Assembly: GCA_026996955.1 (NCBI GenBank)
Contig: JALWJV010000403.1
Span: forward strand, 1 to 9,116
Source of the DNA: Deltaproteobacteria bacterium
GTDB taxonomy: Bacteria > Desulfobacterota > Dissulfuribacteria > Dissulfuribacterales > QOAL01
Reading direction: 5' to 3'
Length of the DNA: 9,116 nucleotides
Positions 1 to 5,509 of the stretch are shown here, piece by piece. Each line of letters begins with the position of its first letter. Positions within the stretch are counted from its first letter, which is position 1. Made by a program: the position numbers and the translations under genes. The notes under the pieces are model-generated. The model was not told the DNA's origin. It did not search any database and worked only from the letters and a program-made list of their open reading frames with translations.

Positions 1-633
1 GTCGGCCCGCTTCTCATGCCCAAAATATTGGACGGAATTTCTCGCATCCACCAATACGGCACTGCCTGTGTCGGATGCCTTTGTCACATCTGGAGTGACA
101 GCAATCAGCGACCTGTTATGAGAGGGTTTGAAATTGCCCTGCTTTATTGATGGGACATTCCGTGTTACCACCCTGCCTTCAAATGTCCATTTGGTAAATC
201 CGCCGTTTAACATTGATACCTTTTTATGCCCCAGAGCCTTGAGGACCCAGTAAGCAGCCCCTGCCTTGGAGGCATCGCTTACATTATTACCATGAGCATA
301 AACTATTACATGCGAGTTACTGTTTATGCCAGCCTTGCGAAATATTTCAGTTATCTTCTTTTCACCCGGTATGACATAACATTCCTTTTCACATTTTGGC
401 TCAATTGTGGCATACGGGACACTTACCGCCCCGGGGATATGGGCAAATGAATAGTTAGCCTTGGTTCTTACATCCAAAATCAGCACCCCCCGGTCTTGTT
501 TATGACTATCCAGCCACTGTGTTGAGACAAGTGGCCCAGTCTTTCCTGCCATGCAAAGTGACAGAGGAACCATGGTTAAGGCCACCAATGCGGCTATCAT
601 CAGCAGGACCATGTATTTTATTCTGCATTTCAT
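1..633 (-). CDS. Exported tandem-domain rhodanese (sulfurtransferase), 3' end beyond window
   Basis: The frame is open for 211 codons from ATG at 633 to the left edge, so the C-terminus is missing. AGGAG (642-646) lies 8 nt before the ATG, a strong ribosome site. Residues 1-30 form a signal peptide: basic start, hydrophobic core, then LSLCMAG. The Cys does not fit a lipobox well, so signal peptidase I cleavage near CMA is more likely. Residues 35-155 are a first rhodanese domain (LILDVR at 51-56, AHIPGAV, LNGGFTKW at 142-149). Its active-site loop (VYAHGNNVSD, 111-120) has no Cys, as is usual for the inactive N-terminal half of tandem rhodaneses. A second domain starts near 190 (VLVDARNSVQYFGH); its catalytic Cys would lie off-window. 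The family moves sulfane sulfur (or selenium) from thiosulfate-like donors to thiols. The gene starts 24 nt after the cytochrome stop, so the two are probably one operon. It may correspond to the ExtH type of Geobacter, but this is not proven. Confidence 0.88.
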   Translation of the reverse strand, partial: MKCRIKYMVLLMIAALVALTMVPLSLCMAGKTGPLVSTQWLDSHKQDRGVLILDVRTKANYSFAHIPGAVSVPYATIEPKCEKECYVIPGEKKITEIFRKAGINSNSHVIVYAHGNNVSDASKAGAAYWVLKALGHKKVSMLNGGFTKWTFEGRVVTRNVPSIKQGNFKPSHNRSLIAVTPDVTKASDTGSAVLVDARNSVQYFGHEKRAD

Positions 634-657
634 TGAATCCACTCCTTTTTTACAGAA

Positions 658-2004
658 CTATCTCTTTATCTTTGCAGGAACATCAACCACAATGCTGTAG
701 TTGGCCTTTGGATCATCAGGCCTGATATCGTCCTTGGTAAGGAAGAGTTTCTTGACTCCATGACAGGCATTACAGGACCGGTTCTGCTCAGTCTTTCTCT
801 GGATGCTGTGTACAGCTGCTGAGTTCCATGTAGGCAGTGCATCCCAGTTTGCAATCAGATCCTCAGGCCCTGCCTTGCCCTTTAGCACCTTCTGGAAGTA
901 CCGGAGCGATGCCAAGGAGTCCTTTTTCATTGGGGAGTGACGGACAAGGTTGTAGGTGTAAGGATTATTGGGACCGATGTCTATGTTCTTGCCGATCTTG
1001 AACGTGTATAAAGGATCTGATGGAAAGATCACCTTTATCTCTCCCTCCTTCTTTACATCAAGAGAGACATGGCAGTTCTGACAGTTGAAATAGGGAGTGG
1101 CATGACATACCTGGCACGCCAGTTCATCCTTCTTGTGGGCATTGTGCATGGGAATGCTTGAACGACCTGCCACCGCATCTGGATGACAGTTTTCACAGCG
1201 CGGGGTCTCCGTGGCATAATATCGTTTGGCATTAGCAGGCTTGGTATCATGGAACTCATGCCCCTTGTGACAGTCATAACACTCCATCTGTCCCTTTTCG
1301 TAATGGACATCAGCTGTTTCACCTAGAAACCCCACGTATTCACCGGCAAATCTCGAACCGTGACAGCCAAAGCAGGTCTTTTCCATGGGAGGTTTTTTCT
1401 GGAATCTGTGCCTGTCGATCAGCCCTCCCTTTGAAACATGAGGCCATGCAACATGGCAGCTTCCACAACTTGCATGACACTCAGCGCAGTCAAGGGCCCA
1501 GGCCTCGGGTAGGAGGGTATCCTGCATCTTGTGAGGAGATGATATTGTGCCAACGATGTCCATTATGCCCTTTAGCGTATAGTGCATGGAATTTTTGAAA
1601 GTCTCGGTTATATCATCGTGACATTCGGCACATACGCCTCCACCCCCGGCATCTGACGGGTCCTTGATTAATCCTTCATGCGCCTCCTCCTCATCATCTA
1701 CATTTTTTCCCTTGTGGCAGTAACGGCACCCGAGCTCACCATGAGGTGTATCCAAAAAGTCTTTTGCGACCCCATAGGTATCTCGCCCCCTGACCTGGGG
1801 CGCGGAGACGCCTCAACCTGCCACCGCTGCAGCAGCACTAGCTGCAGCGGCTCCGTAATCGTCCATTTCCTCCAGGTCAGTATGGCAGGCGACACATGCA
1901 CTGCTGTCTGAACTGTCATCTGCAGTCGCAGATACTGACATGATAAGCGCCACAGCCACAATCAAAAACAGTGAAGTAACTCCCAGAGAAAACCATGTTT
2001 TCAT
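658..2004 (-). CDS. Exported 11-heme cytochrome c, probable selenoprotein (in-frame TGA read as Sec64)
   Basis: Start is ATG at 2004, with AAGGAGG (2013-2019) 8 nt upstream; stop is TAG at 658-660. One in-frame TGA (1813-1815, residue 64) interrupts the frame. Residues 1-27 are a signal peptide ending at SATA. CxxCH heme motifs begin at residues 37, 93, 125, 173, 180, 211, 242, 270, 297, 308 and 411, giving eleven c-type hemes. Motifs 173 and 180 are separated by only two residues. The TGA lies in a Gly/Ala-rich linker (AAAAVAG-U-GVSAP) between hemes 1 and 2, in no CxxCH. Ten hemes lie downstream of it in the same frame, and that part has no signal peptide or good start of its own, so readthrough is needed for an exportable cytochrome. 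A SECIS-like hairpin follows directly. The likely role is periplasmic or outer-surface electron transfer. It is followed by a rhodanese gene. A pseudogene with a nonsense mutation is the alternative. The ExtM-type cytochromes of Geobacter ext clusters are possible relatives, unconfirmed. Confidence 0.85.
1777..1812 (-). promoter_or_regulatory. SECIS-like hairpin directly after the in-frame TGA
   Basis: Read on the minus strand after the TGA, GCCCC (1801-1797) pairs with GGGGC (1789-1785) around a 7-nt loop, AGGTCAG. Below a CGC bulge on the 5' side, TCTC (1808-1805) pairs with GAGA (1784-1781), then a G-U pair, a C-A mismatch and two further G-C pairs (1812-1811 with 1778-1777). The loop begins 16 nt after the TGA. 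In the E. coli fdhF SECIS the loop AGGUCU begins 17 nt after its UGA, with a bulge in the same arm. Bacterial SelB recognises such loops through their G and U bases. The fold was worked out by hand, not computed. Confidence 0.72.
1813..1815 (-). other. Candidate selenocysteine codon (in-frame TGA) in the cytochrome gene
   Basis: TGA is residue 64 of the reading frame that starts at 2004. Codons on both sides are in the same frame (all codon starts fall at positions divisible by 3), so no frameshift is involved. The flanking residues are Gly on both sides. Translation as Sec is inferred from the hairpin that follows and from frame conservation; a sense-to-stop mutation cannot be excluded from one genome. 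Confidence 0.75.
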
Positions 2005-2012
2005 CCTCAATT

Positions 2013-2019
2013 CCTCCTT
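2013..2019 (-). promoter_or_regulatory. Ribosome binding site of the cytochrome gene
   Basis: AAGGAGG lies 8 nt upstream of ATG 2004. It fixes this ATG as the start, rather than the upstream in-frame start at 2061 or the TTG at 1755 after the TGA, neither of which has a comparable site. Confidence 0.85.
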
Positions 2020-2055
2020 AATCTGTCTAAGTTTATAAAGCCACAAACCAAACCA

Positions 2056-2070
2056 TACCACAATGTGGTA
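2056..2070. promoter_or_regulatory. Perfect 15-bp palindrome at the predicted transcription start (operator candidate)
   Basis: TACCACA-A-TGTGGTA is a perfect 7-bp inverted repeat around one central base. It lies just downstream of the -10 box and 52 nt before the cytochrome ATG, where a dimeric repressor would block initiation. I do not recognise the regulator family from the sequence. In RNA the 1-nt loop would not form a stable hairpin, so a DNA site is more likely. Confidence 0.45.
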
Positions 2071-2078
2071 CCATATCC

Positions 2079-2105
2079 ATTATCTTATAAAAGATATCCT
2101 GTCAA
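2079..2105 (-). promoter_or_regulatory. Probable sigma-70-type promoter of the cytochrome-rhodanese operon
   Basis: On the minus strand a perfect -35 box TTGACA (2105-2100) is followed after 15 bp by GATAAT (2084-2079), a 5/6 match to the -10 consensus. The spacing is a little short. The predicted start of transcription is near 2072, about 68 nt before the ATG. The spacer and -10 contain the inverted repeat TATCTT-n4-AAGATA (2081-2096), which could be an operator. Confidence 0.55.
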
Positions 2106-2206
2106 CTATTTTTTTAAAAAATGATTTTAGACTCATTAAATTCTCATTGGTATAACGATTAAATGATCATTATAGTTTGAAAAACAATTATAATAATAGA
2201 GGTTAA

Positions 2207-2229
2207 ACATTAAGAGCCGACTATAATGT
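2207..2229. repeat. Small hairpin whose loop shares AGCCGACTA with the hairpin at 3881-3915
   Basis: ACATTA (2207-2212) and TAATGT (2224-2229) are inverted repeats around an 11-nt loop containing AGCCGACTA. The shared direct 10-mer AGCCGACTAT runs from 2215 to 2224. The same 10-mer at 3894-3903 is also in the 11-nt loop of a hairpin. The 6-bp AT-rich stem is weak alone; the shared loop makes it worth noting. Confidence 0.35.
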
Positions 2230-2259
2230 GGATCTTTCATTTGCAGGGAGATAATTTTT

Positions 2260-2358
2260 TTGAAAAAGGCAGGCCGTTTACAGCCATTATTCAGTTTTGA
2301 GGCGGGGGATGATCAAGAAATAGGAAAATTATTGAATTTGTCTGAGCATGAGGTGTAG
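2260..2358 (+). CDS. Possible small ORF, 32 aa, unknown
   Basis: A TTG start at 2260 has GGAG (2247-2250) 9 nt upstream, and the frame stops at TAG 2356-2358. The peptide begins LKKAGRLQPLFSF and ends LLNLSEHEV, which is hydrophilic and plausible as a coding fragment. No family is recognised. A second short frame (ATG 2361) follows at once. Both may be chance or the remains of an older gene. It is recorded because it is the only plus-strand frame here with a usable ribosome site. Confidence 0.15.
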   Translation: MKKAGRLQPLFSFEAGDDQEIGKLLNLSEHEV

Positions 2359-2460
2359 CCGATGGACAATAAAAGATTTTTGTATCTATTCAGTGTGGTA
2401 AAGGGTCTCGTTGTAGAGTGACTTTAAAGAATTTCGTAGTTTTTCTTGGCAAAGCGCAGC

Positions 2461-2482
2461 CATAAAAATCAGCTCTAGCTGA
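2461..2482 (-). terminator. Possible intrinsic terminator of the desulfurase gene
   Basis: About 50 nt after the desulfurase stop, the minus strand reads TCAGC-TAGA-GCTGA followed by TTTTTAT. The stem is only 5 bp with three G-C pairs, so termination would be weak, but the T run follows it directly and the position fits. Confidence 0.4.
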
Positions 2483-2532
2483 AGGAGGTGCCAGCCATTT
2501 GCGCGATTTACGATAATTCTTACATTTTTTCC

Positions 2533-3657
2533 TTACAAAGCGGCTTTAATCATGACTACTGCACGCTCAATATCCTGCTCTGTGGTATAACGCCCCAGGG
2601 TAAGACGCACGGCACCAAGGGCACGCTCCTTATCAACACCCATTGCTGCCAGAACATGGGAAACCGCAACCTGCCGGTCGTGGCAGGCAGCCCCGGTTGA
2701 TGCCATAAGTGCCGGACACCTGGCAAGGATTTCGTTTCCAATCCTTCCAGGAAAGCTCACCAGTAAAGTATTACATATTACATTATCTGGATCACCGAAA
2801 CGTACTGCGGAACCGCCGGAGGCCTCATGTATCAAGCTCCACAACCTCTCCCTCAAGGCTGTCAGCCTGACCACCTGATCATCAAGATCAGTGGTAACAA
2901 GGCTGCATGCGCATCCAAGCCCAGCAGCTACTGGAACCGGCTCCGTTCCGGGACGCATCCCATTCTCCTGCCCTGCCCCGTACATCAAGTTTCCCCAGGG
3001 GGCATCCTTCTTGACGAACAAAGCACCTATTCCCTTTGGAGCGTACAGTTTGTGGCCTGCAATTGTAAGATAATCAACACCCAGTTCCCTGACATCAACA
3101 GGCATCTTGCCTATGGCCTGGGCAGCGTCTGCATGTACCGGAACACCATGTTCCCTGGCAATTTGACAGATTTCTCTAATGGGCTGAATCACCCCTGTCT
3201 CATTATTTGCAAGCATCACGGAAACCAGTGCTGTATCGGGGCGTATTGCGCGCCTGATACCCTCAAGATCCACCACGCCCTGTGAATCAACATCTGCAAA
3301 GGTGACATCCCACCCCTGCTCCATGAGGTGAATAGCCGGGTTCATCACAGACGGATGCTCAATACGGGAGACCACCAGGTGCCTTCCCCTGGAAATTGCA
3401 GGGCCCACTCCAAGAAGAACAGTGTTGTTTGATTCCGTGCCCCCGCTTGTAAAAATTATCTCATGGGGTTCGGCGTTTACTGCGGCAGCTACCAGTTCCC
3501 TGGCCTTATCAAGCTCTGAACGTGCTGAAATCCCTGCACTGTGGCTGCTACTGGGATTTCCCCAGCTCTCCCTTAGCACAAAGGCGATTTTTTCCTGGAC
3601 TTCAGGTGCAACGGGTGTTGTGCCGTTATAGTCCATATAAACTGTTTCATTCTTCAT
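2533..3657 (-). CDS. Cysteine desulfurase / selenocysteine lyase-like PLP enzyme
   Basis: This is a 374-residue, full-length class V aminotransferase-fold enzyme of the NifS/IscS family. It removes S from cysteine (giving a persulfide plus alanine) or Se from selenocysteine. Visible marks are VYMDYNGTTP at the N-terminus, SGGTESNN (71-78, PLP phosphate), His101, NNETG (151-155), Asp177 in HADAAQ, PLP-binding Lys203 in GHK, and MRPGTE (234-239). The catalytic loop is MASTGAACH with Cys325. This GAACH loop, and the LAxC...LMAS segment before it, look more like animal selenocysteine lyase (MASVGAACH, from memory) than IscS (SGSACTS). The substrate cannot be fixed from sequence. The start is ATG 3657; no clear Shine-Dalgarno sequence is seen, and there is no better upstream start. 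No iscU- or nifU-like scaffold gene is adjacent. The gene reads towards the cytochrome operon, which has its own promoter. Confidence 0.9.
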   Translation of the reverse strand: MKNETVYMDYNGTTPVAPEVQEKIAFVLRESWGNPSSSHSAGISARSELDKARELVAAAVNAEPHEIIFTSGGTESNNTVLLGVGPAISRGRHLVVSRIEHPSVMNPAIHLMEQGWDVTFADVDSQGVVDLEGIRRAIRPDTALVSVMLANNETGVIQPIREICQIAREHGVPVHADAAQAIGKMPVDVRELGVDYLTIAGHKLYAPKGIGALFVKKDAPWGNLMYGAGQENGMRPGTEPVPVAAGLGCACSLVTTDLDDQVVRLTALRERLWSLIHEASGGSAVRFGDPDNVICNTLLVSFPGRIGNEILARCPALMASTGAACHDRQVAVSHVLAAMGVDKERALGAVRLTLGRYTTEQDIERAVVMIKAAL

Positions 3658-3774
3658 AATGTTAATTTAACCCAGACAGCTTTATAAGCAAAACACAAAG
3701 TGTCGTTCACATAATGTTTCAGTTGACAAAACAGTAAAATATTCGCATTTTTATATTATTTTCCTAGATTGAGC

Positions 3775-3840
3775 GTTTCAAAATCTGAAAAATTGTTATT
3801 AAAAGGAGTTATGTCAATAATAGTTTCCCAATTTTGAAAC
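3775..3840. repeat. Perfect 10-bp inverted repeat with 46-bp spacer
   Basis: GTTTCAAAAT (3775-3784) is the exact reverse complement of ATTTTGAAAC (3831-3840). The spacer contains AGGAG (3804-3808) followed closely by an ATG, with only eight codons before a stop. It could be a long-range stem, a decayed terminal inverted repeat or chance in AT-rich DNA. Confidence 0.35.
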
Positions 3841-3858
3841 CCTGCGGGATTGCCGTAT

Positions 3859-4035
3859 TTACTGCATCTCCTTTGTCAGTGGAATTCCCATATAGCCGAC
3901 TATTATGGGAATTCCCCTTTCGCGGATATGCAGCCAATCCGACAATCGCTCAATCCAGGATTTTGTAAGTAGCTGACCTTTTGCCTGTAACTGTTCAGCA
4001 TATTGGACTTCCGGAGATAAACATGTCCATTTCCG
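3859..4035 (-). pseudogene. Possible remnant reading frame, 58 codons, no good start
   Basis: The minus-strand frame is open from after a TAG (4036-4038) to TAA (3859-3861). Its product looks protein-like: SPEVQYAEQLQAKGQLL, then SWIERLSDWLHIRERGIP, then IIVGYMGIPLTKEMQ at the end. The only in-frame ATG is close to the C-terminus, no ribosome site is evident, and the frame overlaps the 5' end of the uma2-like gene, so it would be a 3' fragment or part of a dispersed repeat. The two GIP triplets arise from the arms of the hairpin at 3881-3915. I do not recognise a family. Confidence 0.25.
3881..3915. repeat. Strong hairpin: 12-bp perfect stem, 11-nt loop
   Basis: GGAATTCCCATA (3881-3892) pairs with TATGGGAATTCC (3904-3915). 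The loop contains AGCCGACTA and can extend the stem by TAG/CTA past one bulged T, leaving a CCGA tetraloop. No T run follows on either strand, so it is not a classic terminator. The loop sequence recurs in the hairpin at 2207-2229, suggesting a small dispersed repeat family. Confidence 0.7.
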
Positions 4036-4619
4036 CTACAAAACGTCCCATCAGCAGGGAGGAATACCTGGCAAATGAACGGGACTCAACCACCAAAAAT
4101 GAATACCTGGACGGCCACATTTATGCAATGGCCGGTGCCAGCAGGGAACATAACATCATCACTGTAAACATCTCCACCATTCTGAATCTTCAGTTGAGGG
4201 AGAAACCCTGCGAAGTGTATGCAAATGACATGCGCCTTAAGGTCACGGCCACAGGCCTTTATACCTACCCGGATGTTGCTGTTGCATGTAACCAGCCTCA
4301 ATTTGAAGATTCACACTTGGATACACTGTTAAATCCCACCATCATCTTTGAAGTATTGTCAGATTCCACTGAGGCGTATGACAGAGGTGAAAAATTTGCA
4401 CACTATCGCCGTATTGAATCACTGAAGGAATATGTTTTAGTTGCCCAAGACCAGATTCGTATAGAGCATTTTTTGCGTCATGGAGATCAGTGGCTCCTCA
4501 CGGAGCTAAACAGCATGGACAAAGTACTCCGCCTCAACTCCATAGATTGTGAACTTCCCCTGCGGGATATTTATGCAAAAATCATTTTCCCGGCCCATAA
4601 AAAACTTCAAAAAATCTGA
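4023..4619 (+). CDS. Uma2 family (DUF820) PD-(D/E)XK nuclease-like protein
   Basis: This is a 198-residue protein of usual length for the family. I chose ATG 4023 because GGAG (4012-4015) precedes it by 7 nt; the frame extends 14 codons further upstream to 3981 without a good ribosome site. Family marks are SREEYL near the N-terminus (11-16), EYLDG (27-31) with MAGAS, YPDVAV with Asp84, and FEVLSDSTEAYDRGEKFAHY (109-128) with Glu110, Asp120 and Lys124. These match the restriction-endonuclease-like core of Uma2 proteins, which are common as multicopy, often mobile genes of unknown cellular role. Nuclease activity is inferred from the fold and not shown. The 3' end overlaps the start region of the rlpA-like gene, so the two are probably cotranscribed. 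No partner antitoxin or methylase gene is visible. Confidence 0.88.
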   Translation: MSISATKRPISREEYLANERDSTTKNEYLDGHIYAMAGASREHNIITVNISTILNLQLREKPCEVYANDMRLKVTATGLYTYPDVAVACNQPQFEDSHLDTLLNPTIIFEVLSDSTEAYDRGEKFAHYRRIESLKEYVLVAQDQIRIEHFLRHGDQWLLTELNSMDKVLRLNSIDCELPLRDIYAKIIFPAHKKLQKI

Positions 4620-5424
4620 TTTCCCCTTGGATACAACAAGACAAACATCACCGTATCAGATACCTGACCACACCCTCGCCAAGTATCTCAGACTGCTGAT
4701 TGCAGCCTCAATCTCCATCCTGCTGCTGATGCAGGGATGTGCCAGCAAGCCCTCATACCCCGGCAAAACGGGCAAACGCAGAGGAACCCAGAAGGCATAT
4801 ACCATAGCAGGCAAGACATATTATCCTCTGCCCTCAGCCCAGGGTTTCAGGCAGACCGGATATGCCTCATGGTACGGACCGGGCTTTCACGGCAAGAAAA
4901 CAGCAAATGGAGAGCGATACAACATGCATGCCATGACCGCTGCCCACCGCATCCTCCCCATGAACACCTGGGTACGGGTAAGAAACCTTGATAATGGCAG
5001 GGAAACAGTGGTAAGGATCAATGACAGGGGACCGTTTGTAAAAAACAGAATAATTGATCTCAGTTACAGTGCTGCAAAGAAGCTTGGCATTGTTGGCCCT
5101 GGCACTGCAAAGGTTGAGATAGTTGCACTCAGCCAGAGCCGCAAGGTGGGAGACAGGTCATCAGGGCTTAAGCGCATCCCCAATCTCACCACCGGTGATT
5201 TTTATGTACAGGTGGGGGCATTCAAATCAAGGTACAATGCCTACACCTTGAGGGATAAGCTCTCTCTTCTGTATAAAAAAGTCCGGGTAAGAAAATATGA
5301 AAGTGACAGGGGGACATTTTACAGGGTGCAGGTCTTTGCAGCGCACAACTACCAGGCAGCCAGAAGGGTACGGGCAAGATTTGAAAGGAACGGATTTTCC
5401 CAGGCGTTTGTGGTAAGATGGTAA
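4573..5424 (+). CDS. rlpA: RlpA-like septal ring lytic transglycosylase lipoprotein with SPOR domain
   Basis: Numbered from ATG 4573, the protein has 283 residues. A hydrophobic segment ends in LLLMQGC with the lipobox Cys at 56, so the mature protein is a lipoprotein. Residues 96-186 are the double-psi beta-barrel (GYASWYGPGFHGKKTANGE, then NDRGPF with Asp151, the catalytic-type Asp of RlpA). Residues 208-283 are a SPOR domain (GDFYVQVGAF), which binds denuded septal glycan. RlpA cleaves glycan strands lacking stem peptides and helps daughter cells separate. The start is uncertain. ATG 4573 gives a long 55-residue leader inside the uma2 frame. TTG 4627, just after the uma2 stop, would give a more typical 37-residue signal but has no ribosome site. 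GTG 4549 is also open. Confidence 0.88.
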   Translation: MQKSFSRPIKNFKKSDFPLDTTRQTSPYQIPDHTLAKYLRLLIAASISILLLMQGCASKPSYPGKTGKRRGTQKAYTIAGKTYYPLPSAQGFRQTGYASWYGPGFHGKKTANGERYNMHAMTAAHRILPMNTWVRVRNLDNGRETVVRINDRGPFVKNRIIDLSYSAAKKLGIVGPGTAKVEIVALSQSRKVGDRSSGLKRIPNLTTGDFYVQVGAFKSRYNAYTLRDKLSLLYKKVRVRKYESDRGTFYRVQVFAAHNYQAARRVRARFERNGFSQAFVVRW

Positions 5425-5509
5425 AAGAATAGACCATCTGTTAAGATTCAAAATTAGCATCAACTTTGCTTAAAACCTAACGACACCAAGTAACGAGGAA
5501 TATCAGACC
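5425..5509 (+). other. Short gap before the type II secretion genes
   Basis: The 85-nt gap holds the gspG ribosome site GAGGAA (5495-5500), 9 nt before the ATG. I see no hairpin terminator and no convincing promoter hexamer pair, so the secretion genes may be read through from rlpA or use a promoter I cannot recognise. Confidence 0.4.

Larger units (their letters stand above)
2071..2532. other. AT-rich intergenic region between the desulfurase and cytochrome genes
   Basis: No convincing full-length gene is present. The region holds the cytochrome promoter at its left end, a small hairpin at 2207-2229, a weak plus-strand ORF at 2260-2358 and a possible terminator of the desulfurase at 2461-2482. 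An isolated TATAAT occurs at 2222-2227 on the plus strand, without a -35 box. ATGATCAT (2164-2171) is a short palindrome. The base composition is much more AT-rich than in the flanking genes. Confidence 0.6.
3658..4022. other. Divergent AT-rich intergenic region with inverted repeats
   Basis: The region separates the minus-strand desulfurase from the plus-strand uma2-like gene. It contains the palindrome ACAC-AAA-GTGT (3693-3703), a spaced 10-bp inverted repeat (3775-3784 with 3831-3840), a strong hairpin (3881-3915), and overlapping minus-strand open frames (3859-4035 and 3809-3949) without good starts. A TATAAA on the minus strand near 3680 could be the -10 of the desulfurase promoter, but its -35 is poor. 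No RNA gene is recognised. Confidence 0.6.

Noticed and set aside
658..1755. Independent 365-residue cytochrome starting at TTG 1755
   Set aside because: There is no ribosome site and no signal peptide, and the frame simply continues from the upstream signal-peptide segment through the TGA.
1698..2061. Frameshift as the explanation for the split cytochrome gene
   Set aside because: The parts before and after the TGA are in the same frame, and the alternative frame over 1698-1961 has no heme motifs or signal peptide. A single in-frame TGA, not an indel, separates them.
2488..2700. Plus-strand ORF near AAGGAGGTG
   Set aside because: The start codon lies inside the Shine-Dalgarno-like sequence, and the frame is mostly antisense to the C-terminal coding region of the desulfurase.
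3723..3757. TTGACA at 3723-3728 as a plus-strand promoter for the uma2-like gene
   Set aside because: The nearest good -10 (TATATT, 3752-3757) is 23 bp away, too far for sigma-70 spacing.
3811..3837. Eight-codon leader peptide MSIIVSQF
   Set aside because: The AGGAG is only 2 nt from the ATG and no regulatory codon run is present; kept only as context for the inverted repeat.
3809..3949. Second minus-strand open frame overlapping the hairpin
   Set aside because: It lacks a start with a ribosome site and overlaps the longer frame at 3859-4035; at most one of the two could be real coding, and this one is shorter.
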